Assembly (NCBI GenBank): GCA_001970955.1
Contig: MPUH01000035.1
Span: forward strand, 62,001 to 126,000
Length of the DNA: 64,000 nucleotides
Source of the DNA: Stentor coeruleus
Taxonomy: Eukaryota; Ciliophora; Heterotrichea; Heterotrichida; Stentoridae
Reading direction: 5' to 3'
The notes under the pieces are model-generated. The model saw nothing but the letters and a program-made list of their open reading frames with translations. It was not told the DNA's origin and searched no databases. Shown here piece after piece: positions 1 to 10,800 of the stretch (its first letter is position 1; each line of letters starts with the position of its first letter). The position numbers and the translations under genes were made by a program.

Positions 1-1470
1 ATGGATGTACTTTCCATAAATCAAGTCGAACATATAATCGGATCTTTACAACAAACTTTATCTATAAAAATAATCGACAGTACTCATCATATCGACCTCC
101 AATTATTAAAATGCATATTAGACTTATTACAATGTCTTTATGACTCAAACAAAAGATATCCTCGTATAACTTTTAAAGAATTCTATAATGACGCTGTAAA
201 CAAAGAAATCAATTTAAAAACTGATTTCAAAATATGGTATGAAAGTAGGAACGGGAGGTTTAGAGAAAGTTTTGAAGAAAATTTCGCTTTTTCTTTTTAC
301 CCTTGGGTTCTTGACTGTAATTCAAAATCCCAGATTTTATCTTTTGAAATATTAGAGATAATGAAAAATGAACTTAGAAATATTGCGAGGTATGAGATGA
401 TTACTGAAATATATGCTAGATTAGAAGTAAGAAGGGATAATTTATTACAAGATACATTATCTATGATTATGAGTGGGGATATGAATTTAAAAAAACCATT
501 AAAAGTTCATTTTTTGGGTGAAGAAGGGATTGATGAAGGTGGAGTTAAGAAAGAGTTTTTTCAGTTGATTGTTAAAGAACTGTTTGACCCAGAGTTTAGT
601 ATGTTTATTAGATATGATAGTCAACAATTTTATTGGTTTAATCCAGATACTTTAGAATCTAATGTGAACTTTGAATTGGTTGGGATGATTTTAGGTCTTG
701 CGATATACAATTCGATCATACTTGATGTTCATTTACCTATGGCAACATATAAAAAAATATTAGGAATGCCTACTGGGATACAAGATTTAGAAGAGTTTAA
801 TCCTGAACTAGCAAAAGGACTAAAGGATTTATTAGATTTCGAAGGTAATGTAGAAGAGGTTTTTTGTAGAAGTTTTTGTATAGAAACAGAAGTTTTTGGG
901 CAAATGAAAAAACACCAGCTTATAGAAAATGGGGAAAATATCCCTGTGACAAATGAAAACAGAGAAGAGTTTGTAAGACTTTATGTTAATTGGTGGCTTA
1001 ATGATGGTATAGAAACAATATTTAACGAGTTTAAGAATGGGTTTTTGAAAATATGTGCTGGAGATGTTATTAAATGGTTTAAACCTCAAGAGTTGGAGTT
1101 GTTGATATGTGGCAATCCTGTTTTAGATTTTAAAGAATTGGAAAGTGTTACTAAATATGAAGGATATACAAAAGATACACCTATAGTATGGTTTATGTAG
1201 ATAAAATATTTTTGGGAAGTTATTCATGAGCTCAGTTTGGAAGAAAAGAAAAAGTTTTTATGTTTTGTTACTGGATCGGATAGAGCACCTATTAATGGTC
1301 TTGGCAATATGGATCTTATAATAGCCAAAAATGGTCCGGACTCTGACCGATTAATGACCGCCCACACATGTTTTAACTACCTCCTACTCCCGGAGTACCA
1401 AAGCAAAGAAAAAATGAAAAAACTTATAATCCTAGCTATAGAAAATGCCTCAGGTTTTGGGCTTAGATAA
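1..1470 (+). CDS. HECT-type E3 ubiquitin ligase, UBE3A-like (5' end outside window)
   Basis: Transfers ubiquitin from an E2 through a catalytic cysteine to a substrate lysine. The 484 visible residues hold a full HECT domain: the N-lobe begins near residue 140 (LEVRRDN), followed by FLGEEGIDEGGVKKEFFQL and the LGLAIYN core. The C-lobe carries the active-site motif HTCFN and ends GFGLR, close to the family's usual C-terminus. A 15-nt intron at 1186-1200 (gtatggtttatgtag) joins exon 1 to YFWEVIHE, the conserved start of the C-lobe; if retained it adds an in-frame TAG. The match to UBE3A is closer than to NEDD4 (ITNENREEF, LLICG, AKNGPDSDRL are all UBE3A-like), from memory of the family. The ATG at base 1 falls exactly on the window edge and may be internal: UBE3A relatives have long N-termini. 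It converges on the next gene with a 23-nt spacer. Confidence 0.93.
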
Positions 1471-1493
1471 TAACTTAAACTTATAGTCTCACA

Positions 1494-3743
1494 TCAAGCA
1501 TCATCTATAAATTTACATCTATAATGAGATGAACTAGCTCTAGTAAACTTTCTACTATACGTTCTTTGCATTTTCCTAATTTCCTGCTTTATAATCTCTG
1601 ATTTAGGATTCACATTTCTCTCAGATTTCTTAGGTAAATCAAATGAGTCATCAATATTTTTAATCTGCATTTTTTCTGAATGTTTTAAAATTACTTGAGA
1701 TTTGCAGTCATATAAAAACTTGAGCTTTAATTTCAGTCTATTTTGGGCTTCATTGTCAATTGCATCTCTTATAGTTAAAGATTCTGGGGTGATTTTTTCA
1801 GGGTCTTTTTTATTAGACTCAGGCCATTCAATATTGATATTTGTAGGTTTAACTATATTACTTGGGAAAAATCCATTTAAGATTTTTTTAATGTCATCAG
1901 TTTCTTCTTGCTTTATATTTTCCTTACTAGGGCTTTGGAAAATATAAGATCCTGTTATAAATTGAGCAATTGCTATACAAAGGTCTAAGGATTTTTCACT
2001 TACGGGGGTTTTACAATTTATTGCATCCCTTTCAAACTTGCTTTTAGGATTTTCTTGAAGTTTTATTATTAGAAAAATGACTAGTCTTGTTGTATTTTCT
2101 ATGAATGTTGATACTTGATGAATAATAAAACTTTGATTGACTGTTTTTGTCAAGATAGTCCGACTATGTAAAAGTTGTTGATAGCTTTGACGTTTTATCC
2201 TTGATCCTTGTGATATTGGAACTAACATACTACCTCTTGTTTGTTTCTTTTGAGTTAGTTCTTTTGGTAAGGCTTCTAATACTGAAATCCTCCATTTAGG
2301 GTTGTTTATATTGCTTTTACTTCGAGTTTCTGAAATTTTCGATGTGTCTTGAAATTTTGTCAACCCACTTGAGCTCTGACGATAATTATTTTTTTTAGTA
2401 CTTGTCTTTGAAAGCTCTATAGTTTTGATTTCATTTTCTATAGTACCTGATTGGCTTTTTTTTATTATAGTATTGCTAGGTTTTTTTTCTAAAGACTTTT
2501 TAAATATTGTTGTGAGAAGTTCATGGGTATTTGTGCTAAAAGCATCTAAATAACGACTTTGTGTCCTAGCTTTAAGGCGCAGTGAAGGCTCTTTACTTGC
2601 AACTTTGATTTTCTCCTCTTTTTCTAAGTTTATTTCATCTGTTTTACCTATAATAAAATTAGGGTTTTTCACATTATCACTATCAGCTGTAGCAATATTA
2701 ACTGGCTGTGAAGATAAATTTTCATATACTTTTGAATTATTATGGCTTTTATATAAATCTGAAAATATGCTTGCTGACTTTTTAGTAATTTGTGAAGTTT
2801 GAAGACTTGAAGAATTTGAGTCTGAAATAAGTGAATCGGGATTTTTAGATTTGATTGATGATTCAATGAACTCTGAGTTTTCTTCAAGATGCTCAGGAAT
2901 TTCAGTTATTTCTCGAATGTTGTTATATGGTAAGGTTTTTAATGGGATTTCTTTATGTCTAGTTTGGGAGTCATATTCAGAAAAGTTATTTTCTTTGATT
3001 TGGGGTAAATTATTCTCTTTTTGATCTTTGTTTATTAAAGTTTCAATAAACTCTTCACTATTAATGGAATTTGCTATAGATGAATCCTGTATTTCTTCAA
3101 TATCAGTGAGGTTTTCGATATTTTCAAAGCTTTTATGATGATATTTTTCTTCTTCGTTTGGTGAAAATCCTGTTTTTTCCCATATTGCTTTAATCTCTGA
3201 TGTTATTGCCTTTTGGTTGTCTGATATTTTTTCTGAAGCTTGCGTGTTTGTATTATTTTTATTTAAGTTTTTCGACAATTTTGCCTCTTGGCAAAGGTTT
3301 TTATCTGAAAACCCCCCGACTGTTGCTTGGATGCTGTTTCTTGGAAGTTTTTTAACTTTTGTTTTAATTTGCTGACTTTTTACCATTTGGCTTTGATTTG
3401 AAAGTTTTTCTAAGCCTCGTTCAGAAAATTGAGATATTTTGGATTTTGTGTTTACTAAGAAAACTTCTTGGGAATGTTGAGAATTGTTTCTTTTAGAAAT
3501 TTTTGTATTTGTCGTATGTTTGTTTTCTTCAGAAGAACACTCTTGGATATTGTAAAGACTTTTTCTTTTCATGACAAAGGATATAAACTCTTCAAATTTT
3601 CTAATTGTCCCGTCGTGGATTGATTTCAAAGCGTCTTCCATCATTTTTTTGTTTTTTTCTAAATCCATATCGAAGTTCATTCGGCATTCGTTTTCATTAA
3701 GAACCCTTTCGCATAGGAGAATTTTTGCATTTTTATCTTCCAT
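1494..3743 (-). CDS. Uncharacterised Ser/Lys/Asn-rich protein, 749 aa
   Basis: I do not recognise this protein. The first 65 residues are helical and charged; residues about 70-500 are low complexity, rich in Ser, Lys, Asn, Glu and Thr, and probably disordered. A more ordered, hydrophobic stretch at about residues 545-620 (FIIHQVSTFIENTTRLVIF, then LDLCIAIAQFITGSYIF) looks helical and could be a small domain. The tail is basic, ending RCKFIDDA. No membrane segment or catalytic motif is evident. The stop is TGA, which argues against a ciliate code in which TGA is Trp or Cys. No intron is needed to keep the frame open. The 3' end faces the HECT gene 23 nt away, so the two transcripts probably overlap. 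Confidence 0.8.
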   Translation of the reverse strand: MEDKNAKILLCERVLNENECRMNFDMDLEKNKKMMEDALKSIHDGTIRKFEEFISFVMKRKSLYNIQECSSEENKHTTNTKISKRNNSQHSQEVFLVNTKSKISQFSERGLEKLSNQSQMVKSQQIKTKVKKLPRNSIQATVGGFSDKNLCQEAKLSKNLNKNNTNTQASEKISDNQKAITSEIKAIWEKTGFSPNEEEKYHHKSFENIENLTDIEEIQDSSIANSINSEEFIETLINKDQKENNLPQIKENNFSEYDSQTRHKEIPLKTLPYNNIREITEIPEHLEENSEFIESSIKSKNPDSLISDSNSSSLQTSQITKKSASIFSDLYKSHNNSKVYENLSSQPVNIATADSDNVKNPNFIIGKTDEINLEKEEKIKVASKEPSLRLKARTQSRYLDAFSTNTHELLTTIFKKSLEKKPSNTIIKKSQSGTIENEIKTIELSKTSTKKNNYRQSSSGLTKFQDTSKISETRSKSNINNPKWRISVLEALPKELTQKKQTRGSMLVPISQGSRIKRQSYQQLLHSRTILTKTVNQSFIIHQVSTFIENTTRLVIFLIIKLQENPKSKFERDAINCKTPVSEKSLDLCIAIAQFITGSYIFQSPSKENIKQEETDDIKKILNGFFPSNIVKPTNINIEWPESNKKDPEKITPESLTIRDAIDNEAQNRLKLKLKFLYDCKSQVILKHSEKMQIKNIDDSFDLPKKSERNVNPKSEIIKQEIRKMQRTYSRKFTRASSSHYRCKFIDDA

Positions 3744-3845
3744 ATATACTTGAATATTTTTTACATAATGTATTTAGAAGAAAATCTGCGAACTGAAAAA
3801 GAAGAATTAGACAGTTTTAAATGATATTTATATTAATATAAAGAA

Positions 3846-4435
3846 GACAAAGAAAAAGATATAAAAGAAAGAAGATATAGAGAAAAATAACAGAGAATAT
3901 ATTAAGAAAAGCTAGACTTGAGGAGAAATTGATGAAAATATATGAGGAATATGTAAATAAAAGTTTTAAATGAGAGATTTAAATAAAAAGTAGTAAATAA
4001 CAGAAATAAATTTAGAAGTTAAAAGAACATAGAGAGGGTAAGTGAAAAATATAAAGAGTAACTTGAAAATAAATATATAAGGCTGAAGGGAATAAGAGAT
4101 GAAATAAATTTTAAGGAAGTTGAAATGGGAAGAGGAGAAAATTTAAGAGTATTTTTGCGTAATGCTGGAAATGTTGGAAAAAATGTTAGGGAGTTGGAAT
4201 ATTATAAATCAAGCGTGAAGCAGAGCTGGGAAGATTTGAAATTGAATTAAGACATGAAAAAAATGAAGTAAATAAACTGTAACATTGATATCATTCATGA
4301 AAGAAGAGCTATCACAAGAAAAAAAACTCAAAAAAAGACTAAAATATGATAAATAAGACAAAAAAAAATCAAAGAATGAGCCAAAAAAAATGAAAAACTT
4401 ATAGAACTTCAATGCTAAGAATTTACATAACTAAA
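3846..4435 (+). pseudogene. Relic of a coiled-coil protein gene
   Basis: No open frame survives, but stretches of about 20-60 codons in changing frames read as Glu/Lys/Arg-rich coiled coil. Examples are RKARLEEKLMKIYEEYVNKS near 3915, a 60-codon run near 4030-4210 that includes KYIRLKGIRDEINFKEVEM, then EAELGRFEIELRHEKNEVNKL, then MKEELSQEKKLKKRLKYDK. They are separated by frame changes and by stops, mostly TAA or TAG. None of the stops lies in a 15- or 16-nt GT-AG stretch, so unspliced introns do not explain them. I read it as a decayed host gene of unknown identity. The rest of the spacer, up to the channel gene at 4835, is AT-rich without coding signal. Confidence 0.5.
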
Positions 4436-4834
4436 CAAAAGTTTAAAAAAGAAAAAAACTATTAGAAGTAAAAGAAAAAACTTTTGATTTTTTTTAAAGG
4501 CAAATACAATTTCCTAACTTTTTCTAATACAAATCATATTTATAAACTCATTTTGTTGTCAAATCATTCATGAAGTCAGATTTCTTACTTTAATTCTATT
4601 AACAAAATATTATAAGACTAATAATAGAGAATTATATAAATAACTACATAAAACCTTATCATTTTAATCCTAAACATTCTAAAACTCCAATAAAAATAGC
4701 AAATTATATAAATAATTCCTGATAAAATATATAAACCAGGCACTTTCCACCACTCTAATTTTTCAATACCCAAACTTTTTCTCAAAAAATTGACCACAAC
4801 CTCCCACAGTCTTAGGAGAGTTTATAATAAAATA

Positions 4835-7800
4835 ATGGGATTTCGGACTGTTCGACCAGCTTCTTTTACAAGTACATACAAAGAACCTCTTCTTGGTACC
4901 AAAAGTGATTTAATCTTACCTATTCCATATACAGAAAGTTTATCTCCAGAAGATATTCTTGAAATTGAAATGAAAAATATAGTAGGAGATCTTTATGGAC
5001 ATCAAGGCTCAGTTGAAGCAGTTGAATTAACTTATGATAATAAATATATTATAAGTGGGTCAAGTGATAGAAGTATTCTTATATGGAGTGTTTTATTCAA
5101 AAGACCTATTGGAATGCTTTTAGGTCATAGTGATGAAGTTATTTGTTTAGCTTTAACATCAGATTATTCGAAAATACTCAGTGGCTCATTAGACAAAACA
5201 GCTAAACTTTGGAATTTTGAGACTAGAATGGAAATTTCAACATTTTTCGGTCATTCAGAGCAAATCAACTCAGTACTTTTTGTCGAGTCAAAAGAACTTG
5301 TGTTGACTGGGTCTAAAGATAAAAGTATTAAAATTTGGAGGTATAGTGGGTTTATTGTTGCAACTTTGGTAGGACATTTGAAGCCTGTAAATTGTTGTGC
5401 TGCGATTGGGAATTATATTATCAGTTGTTCAGATGATAAAACACTTAAGCTTTGGGATATTGAAAACATGTCTTTTGGAAGAAATATCACAACAGGTTTT
5501 GATAAAATAGTTTCATGTGCTGCAAGTAGTGATGGACGAAGATTCGCATTTGCAGAAACCCACAACCGTATTCAAGTCTGGGACACAATAACCATGCAAC
5601 CGATTTTTGACTTAAATGACCGCAAATTAATAGTATGTATAAAATTCACCGGTGACTCAAAATCCTTAATCAGTTGTTCAGACGACTACTACATCTACAT
5701 CTGGAACTTAGACTTAAGAGTTCGAGATTTCGCCATACGTTTTTTCCCAAAAAAACCCACAGCTTTTTCTGTGAATTATAACGGGACCTTAATAATCACA
5801 GGTTTAGGTGATAAAAGTATTAAAATCTGGAGTTCAGATGAAAGACGAGATGAATATACTTTACATGGGCATAATGATGAAATAAGACAAATTGCATGTA
5901 GTAATACAGGTAAATTATTAGTAAGTGGAGGATTAGATGAAAAAGTTGTATTATGGGATTTAGAAAATAAAAAAGAAGATTTTACATATAAAAGTTCTGA
6001 AGATGAAAAATCATATGCTAATGTTATAGGGAAATATGATGGGAATATAATATCTGGGCATAGTGATGGGTTTATAAAATTTTGGGATGTTGTTAATTGT
6101 GAAATGATAGGAAGTGTTAAAGGGCATATGAAAAGTGTATATTCGATTGCTATTAATGAAGAAATGTATATAGCGGCGAGTGGGTCTGAGGATAAGAGGA
6201 TTATTATATGGAATTTGATTAGTAAAGAGAAGGATTTTGTATTGTCTACTTTAACACATAGAGCTTTTGGGATGGTTTTTGTTAAGAATGGGGAGAAACT
6301 TGTATCTGGAGGTGATGATAATTGTATTAGGATATGGAATTTGAAGTTAAAAACTGAGGAGTTTATAATTTCGGGTAAAGTAGGATGTGTTTTGTGTTTG
6401 AGTTTGATTTATGATGGGGAGTTTTTGGTCAGTGGGTCTAAAGATGGGCTTGTTAGGATATGGAATTTGGAGACTAGAGGGAAGAAGTTTACATTTGCTG
6501 GACATGCTGGGGAGGTTTTCAAGGTCGTTTTTTTGCCGAATAGTGAGTATTTGGCTAGTGCTTCAGCTGATTGCACGGTTAAAATTTGGAACTTAACAAC
6601 TTATAAAGAAGCATTTACACTTAATGGGCATAAAAATGCAGTTCGATCCTTAGCATTAGTACATGGCGAGAAATATCTTATAAGTAGTTCAGACGATTGC
6701 ACAATAATCATATGGAATATCGATAAAAGAGAAATCGATTCAATTTTATCAGGGCATATTCAACCTATAAAAGACCTTTGCTATATAAGTGATCATCTTC
6801 TTATAAGCTGTAGTGAAGATAAAACTATTAGACAATGGGATATACAAACAAAAAAACAGGTATCTTTATTATGTTTTAAACTTGGTAAAATCTTATCAAT
6901 AGCCTTAGCTAAAAACCAAAAATTCATAGTATGTGGGACTAATTTAAGCAGTATCTTCATATTAAATTCTCAAAAAAAAAATGTTGAATGCGATCTTTTA
7001 GGGCATAAAAAACCAGTTTATTGCGTTGATATAAGCTCAAATTGTAGGAAAATTGCTAGTGGATCTGAAGATACAACTATAAAAATATGGAACTATGGAC
7101 AATTTAAAGAAGATTTCACACTTGAAGGCCACTCAGGGACTGTGAGATCAGTGAACTTTACTGAAGATAACAGATTTCTTATAAGTGGATCTAATGATAG
7201 GACTATAAAAATATGGAATTTAGATTTGAAAAGAATTGAATACACATTTACAAGTCATTCAAGTTCTGTTACATGTGTTAAACTTAATGCGAATCAGAAT
7301 TTGATCTTCAGTGCTTCTGAAGATAAAAATGTTAAAGTGCTGAATGTCTTTGATAAAAAACTTGAGTATACAACACCAACAGCTATTAGTGATATTTATT
7401 CTTTAGCTTTAAGTGCTGATGAAAAACTTTTGGCTTATGCAGTTTACCAAGAAATATACGTTTTTAACACAGAGTCAAAAAAAGTTGAGTATCGACTGCA
7501 GGGACATGCAAGGAATTATATATATGGAGTGCTTTTTACCCCAGGGTCTAGGAAAATTATAAGCTGTTCAGCTGACACTTCAATAAAAATATGGAACCTT
7601 CAAGCCAAATGTAATAAAAAAACCATCCTTTGGGAAGATGATACAACTTTGTCTATGGAAATAACAAAAGACAAAAAAAAATTATTATGTGGCCTAGCAA
7701 CTGGTGAAATCAAAATCTGGAATGTTGATACTAAAACCTTGTATTACTCATCTTTTGATCATATTTCAGATGTTCTAAGCGTAACTATATCTGATAATGA

Positions 7801-10800
7801 CATATATGGGGCAAGTGGTTCAAAAGATCAATCAATAAAACTATGGAACATCCCTCAAAGGAAGTTTTTATTTACCTTTAAAAGTCATACCGATAGTGTT
7901 TTAGCTTTAAAATTCATTAAAAACAATACCAAACTAGTCTCAGCATCAAGTGACAAAACTATAAAAGTCTTTAACTTATGGACTTTAACTGAAGAAATTA
8001 CATTACATGGGCATTTAGGAAGTGTAAATTCCCTATGTCGATATAAAAACGATCAAATGATAATAACCGGTTCAAACGATAAAACTATAGTTTTCTGGGA
8101 TTTCAAAAAAAAAGCTTTCGATCTTACAGGACATACAGATGGAGTCTTATATTTAACTTGTGAAAATGAAAAACTTTATAGTAGTTCATCAGATAAAACA
8201 ATTATTATATGGGATATTATAAAAAAATCAGCATTAGCTGTACTTTCTGGACATAGTCATTCAGTAACATCTTTAATTATATTTGGTGAAAACAAACTTA
8301 TAAGCTCTTCATATGATAAGACTGTTAGAATATGGGATTTAGTTGAAATGAAAGATGTCCATACTTTTATATCACATAATGATGCTGCTTTATGCTTAGT
8401 AAGAATTAATAAAGAAAATGTGGCAAGTTGCTCTTTAGATAAAACTATACGGGTTTTGAATATATCTCAACAATGTGAGTCAACTATATTTAAAGGTTGT
8501 TCGAATAATATTAAAAATATTTTACTTACTGATAAATATTTGTTTACAGCAACAGAAGGAAGTTTTATTAATTGTTATAATATTGATGGGTCTATGGAAG
8601 AAGCAACACTTTTTGGACATAGTGGAAAAGTTAGATGCTTAGCTTATTTGGAAGGAGCTGCAATGCTAATTAGTGGGTCTGAAGATAGCACGATTAAACT
8701 TTGGAGTTTGATGGCGAAAAGAGTTATAGCGACGTTAAAGGAACATACAAATTGGGTTAGGTGTATTGAAGTTTCAAGTGATCAGAAGTATTTGATTAGT
8801 GGGTCTGGGGATAACACTATTAAAATCTGGAATTTGAATAGGAAAAGTGTTGAAAGTACACTTAGAGGACATAAAAGAGACGTGAATTCTGTAAAACTAT
8901 CATCAAACAACCAATACATAATAAGCTCCTCGCTCGATTTCACAATAAAAATCTGGAACTTCAATCAAAAAACTGAAATTTCAACAATATCAGCCCACAG
9001 TAACTGGGTTGTCTGTATTCTCTTCATCCAAAACGAACGATGGATCGCTAGCGGTTCAGCAGACCAATCCATAAAACTCTGGGACTTTGAACAGCGACGT
9101 GAAATCTGTACCTTAATAGGTCATACAAGTGAAGTATCCCGTCTAATTGAAAGTTTTGATCAAAGATATCTAATAAGTGGTTCTAAAGATATGACAATAA
9201 AACTATGGAGTATAAAAGAACGTAAACTAGAATTTACTCTTCATGGACATACAGGAATGATATATGGTTTACAATTAAATAAAACAGGAAAACAGCTTTA
9301 CAGTTGCTCTATAGATCAAGTTGTCCAAGTTTGGGAATTATCAGGAACAGAAATTAAAGAAGAACAGACTCATCCAATATGCAATTATAAATACAAAATA
9401 AAATGTAGTTCTACAAGCTTTGGGGATATAACTGAAAATATAATCATTAAAAATCCTAATGATATTGAAATGGCTTGTCAAGAAAACCATATGCTTACAA
9501 GTGAATGGTCACCAAGTTCATCTTTTGATTCATATTGTCATGTAGCATCAGTTTTTTATAATGTTATTGATTCAATAAAAGAAGACTCTTTTAGTTATAT
9601 GGTCCCATCAGCGAATTCAGTTTTGATTAGCAAGTTTAAATTCACCCTTGCGCATATTTTCGCATTTACTGGTAAAAGTGACCTTTTAAGAGCATTTTCT
9701 ATAGTAAGAGAGTTTATAACAAGTGATGTATTTGGTAGATCTCCTATATATTATGCAGCTAAAAAAAAGCATCAAAAATGTGTTGATGCTATTGTTGAAT
9801 ATTTTATTAAACTTTTCGATGATCCAACATCAGCAGTTCTCCATACCTCATTATTTTCTATACAAAACGATTTTGCTATACTCTTAAGAAACTCCCCTTT
9901 AAGACTTGGTGAGCTATTAAAACTATCATTAATTTCTAGTACCCCTTATTTTGCATCTGTAACTTTTAAACTCCCATATATAAAATTCAACACTTATTTC
10001 ACACCTCATGTTGTTGATTTCCAAAAGGAAATATCAAGTATCGAAATGATCCCAATTTATTATAAATACTCATTATTTGAACTTCCTTATGGTCCTGGAT
10101 CAGAAAAATGTATTGAGTTATTAGAATCTGTTTTATATTGTAAAGATACAACAATATTTAAATCTACGCTTATACAAGAGTTTATAAATTATCAATGGTC
10201 TTCGATAACTTTTTGGATTGTTTTATATTCAATTATGTATTTTTTAAACCTTGTGCTTTTATTATGTCTTTTTCAATTCAAATCAAACACTTATATTTTT
10301 GTGTTTTTTGCTGCTATAAATGCTATGTTGCTCTTATGGGAATGTGCTCAGCTTATGACTTCAGGGCTGAGTTATTTTTATGATATATGGAACTATATCG
10401 ATATATGCCGATTAACTTTTACATGTTTATGTGTTTTAACAATAGACACAGATTATAATTATTTAGAAGAAATAGCTATATTCCTAAACTTCATCAGAGG
10501 TCTTACAGCTTTTCGTATGTTTGATGGGACTAGATATTATATCAAATTAATATTTCGTTCTCTTAATGATGTCAAATATTTTTTACTTATGTTTACATAT
10601 TCAAATCTTATGTTTGGAGCTTTATATTCAGTTAAAGAAAAAGATCGTTTAACTTTTACTAGTTTATGGCTTGATATATACAGTCTTAACTTTGGTTTAT
10701 ATGATTTAGATCAAAATGGATCATCTATTGGTATTGGAATATTTATGATGGCAACTATAATAAATGTTATTGTCATGTTAAATTTACTTATATCAATATT

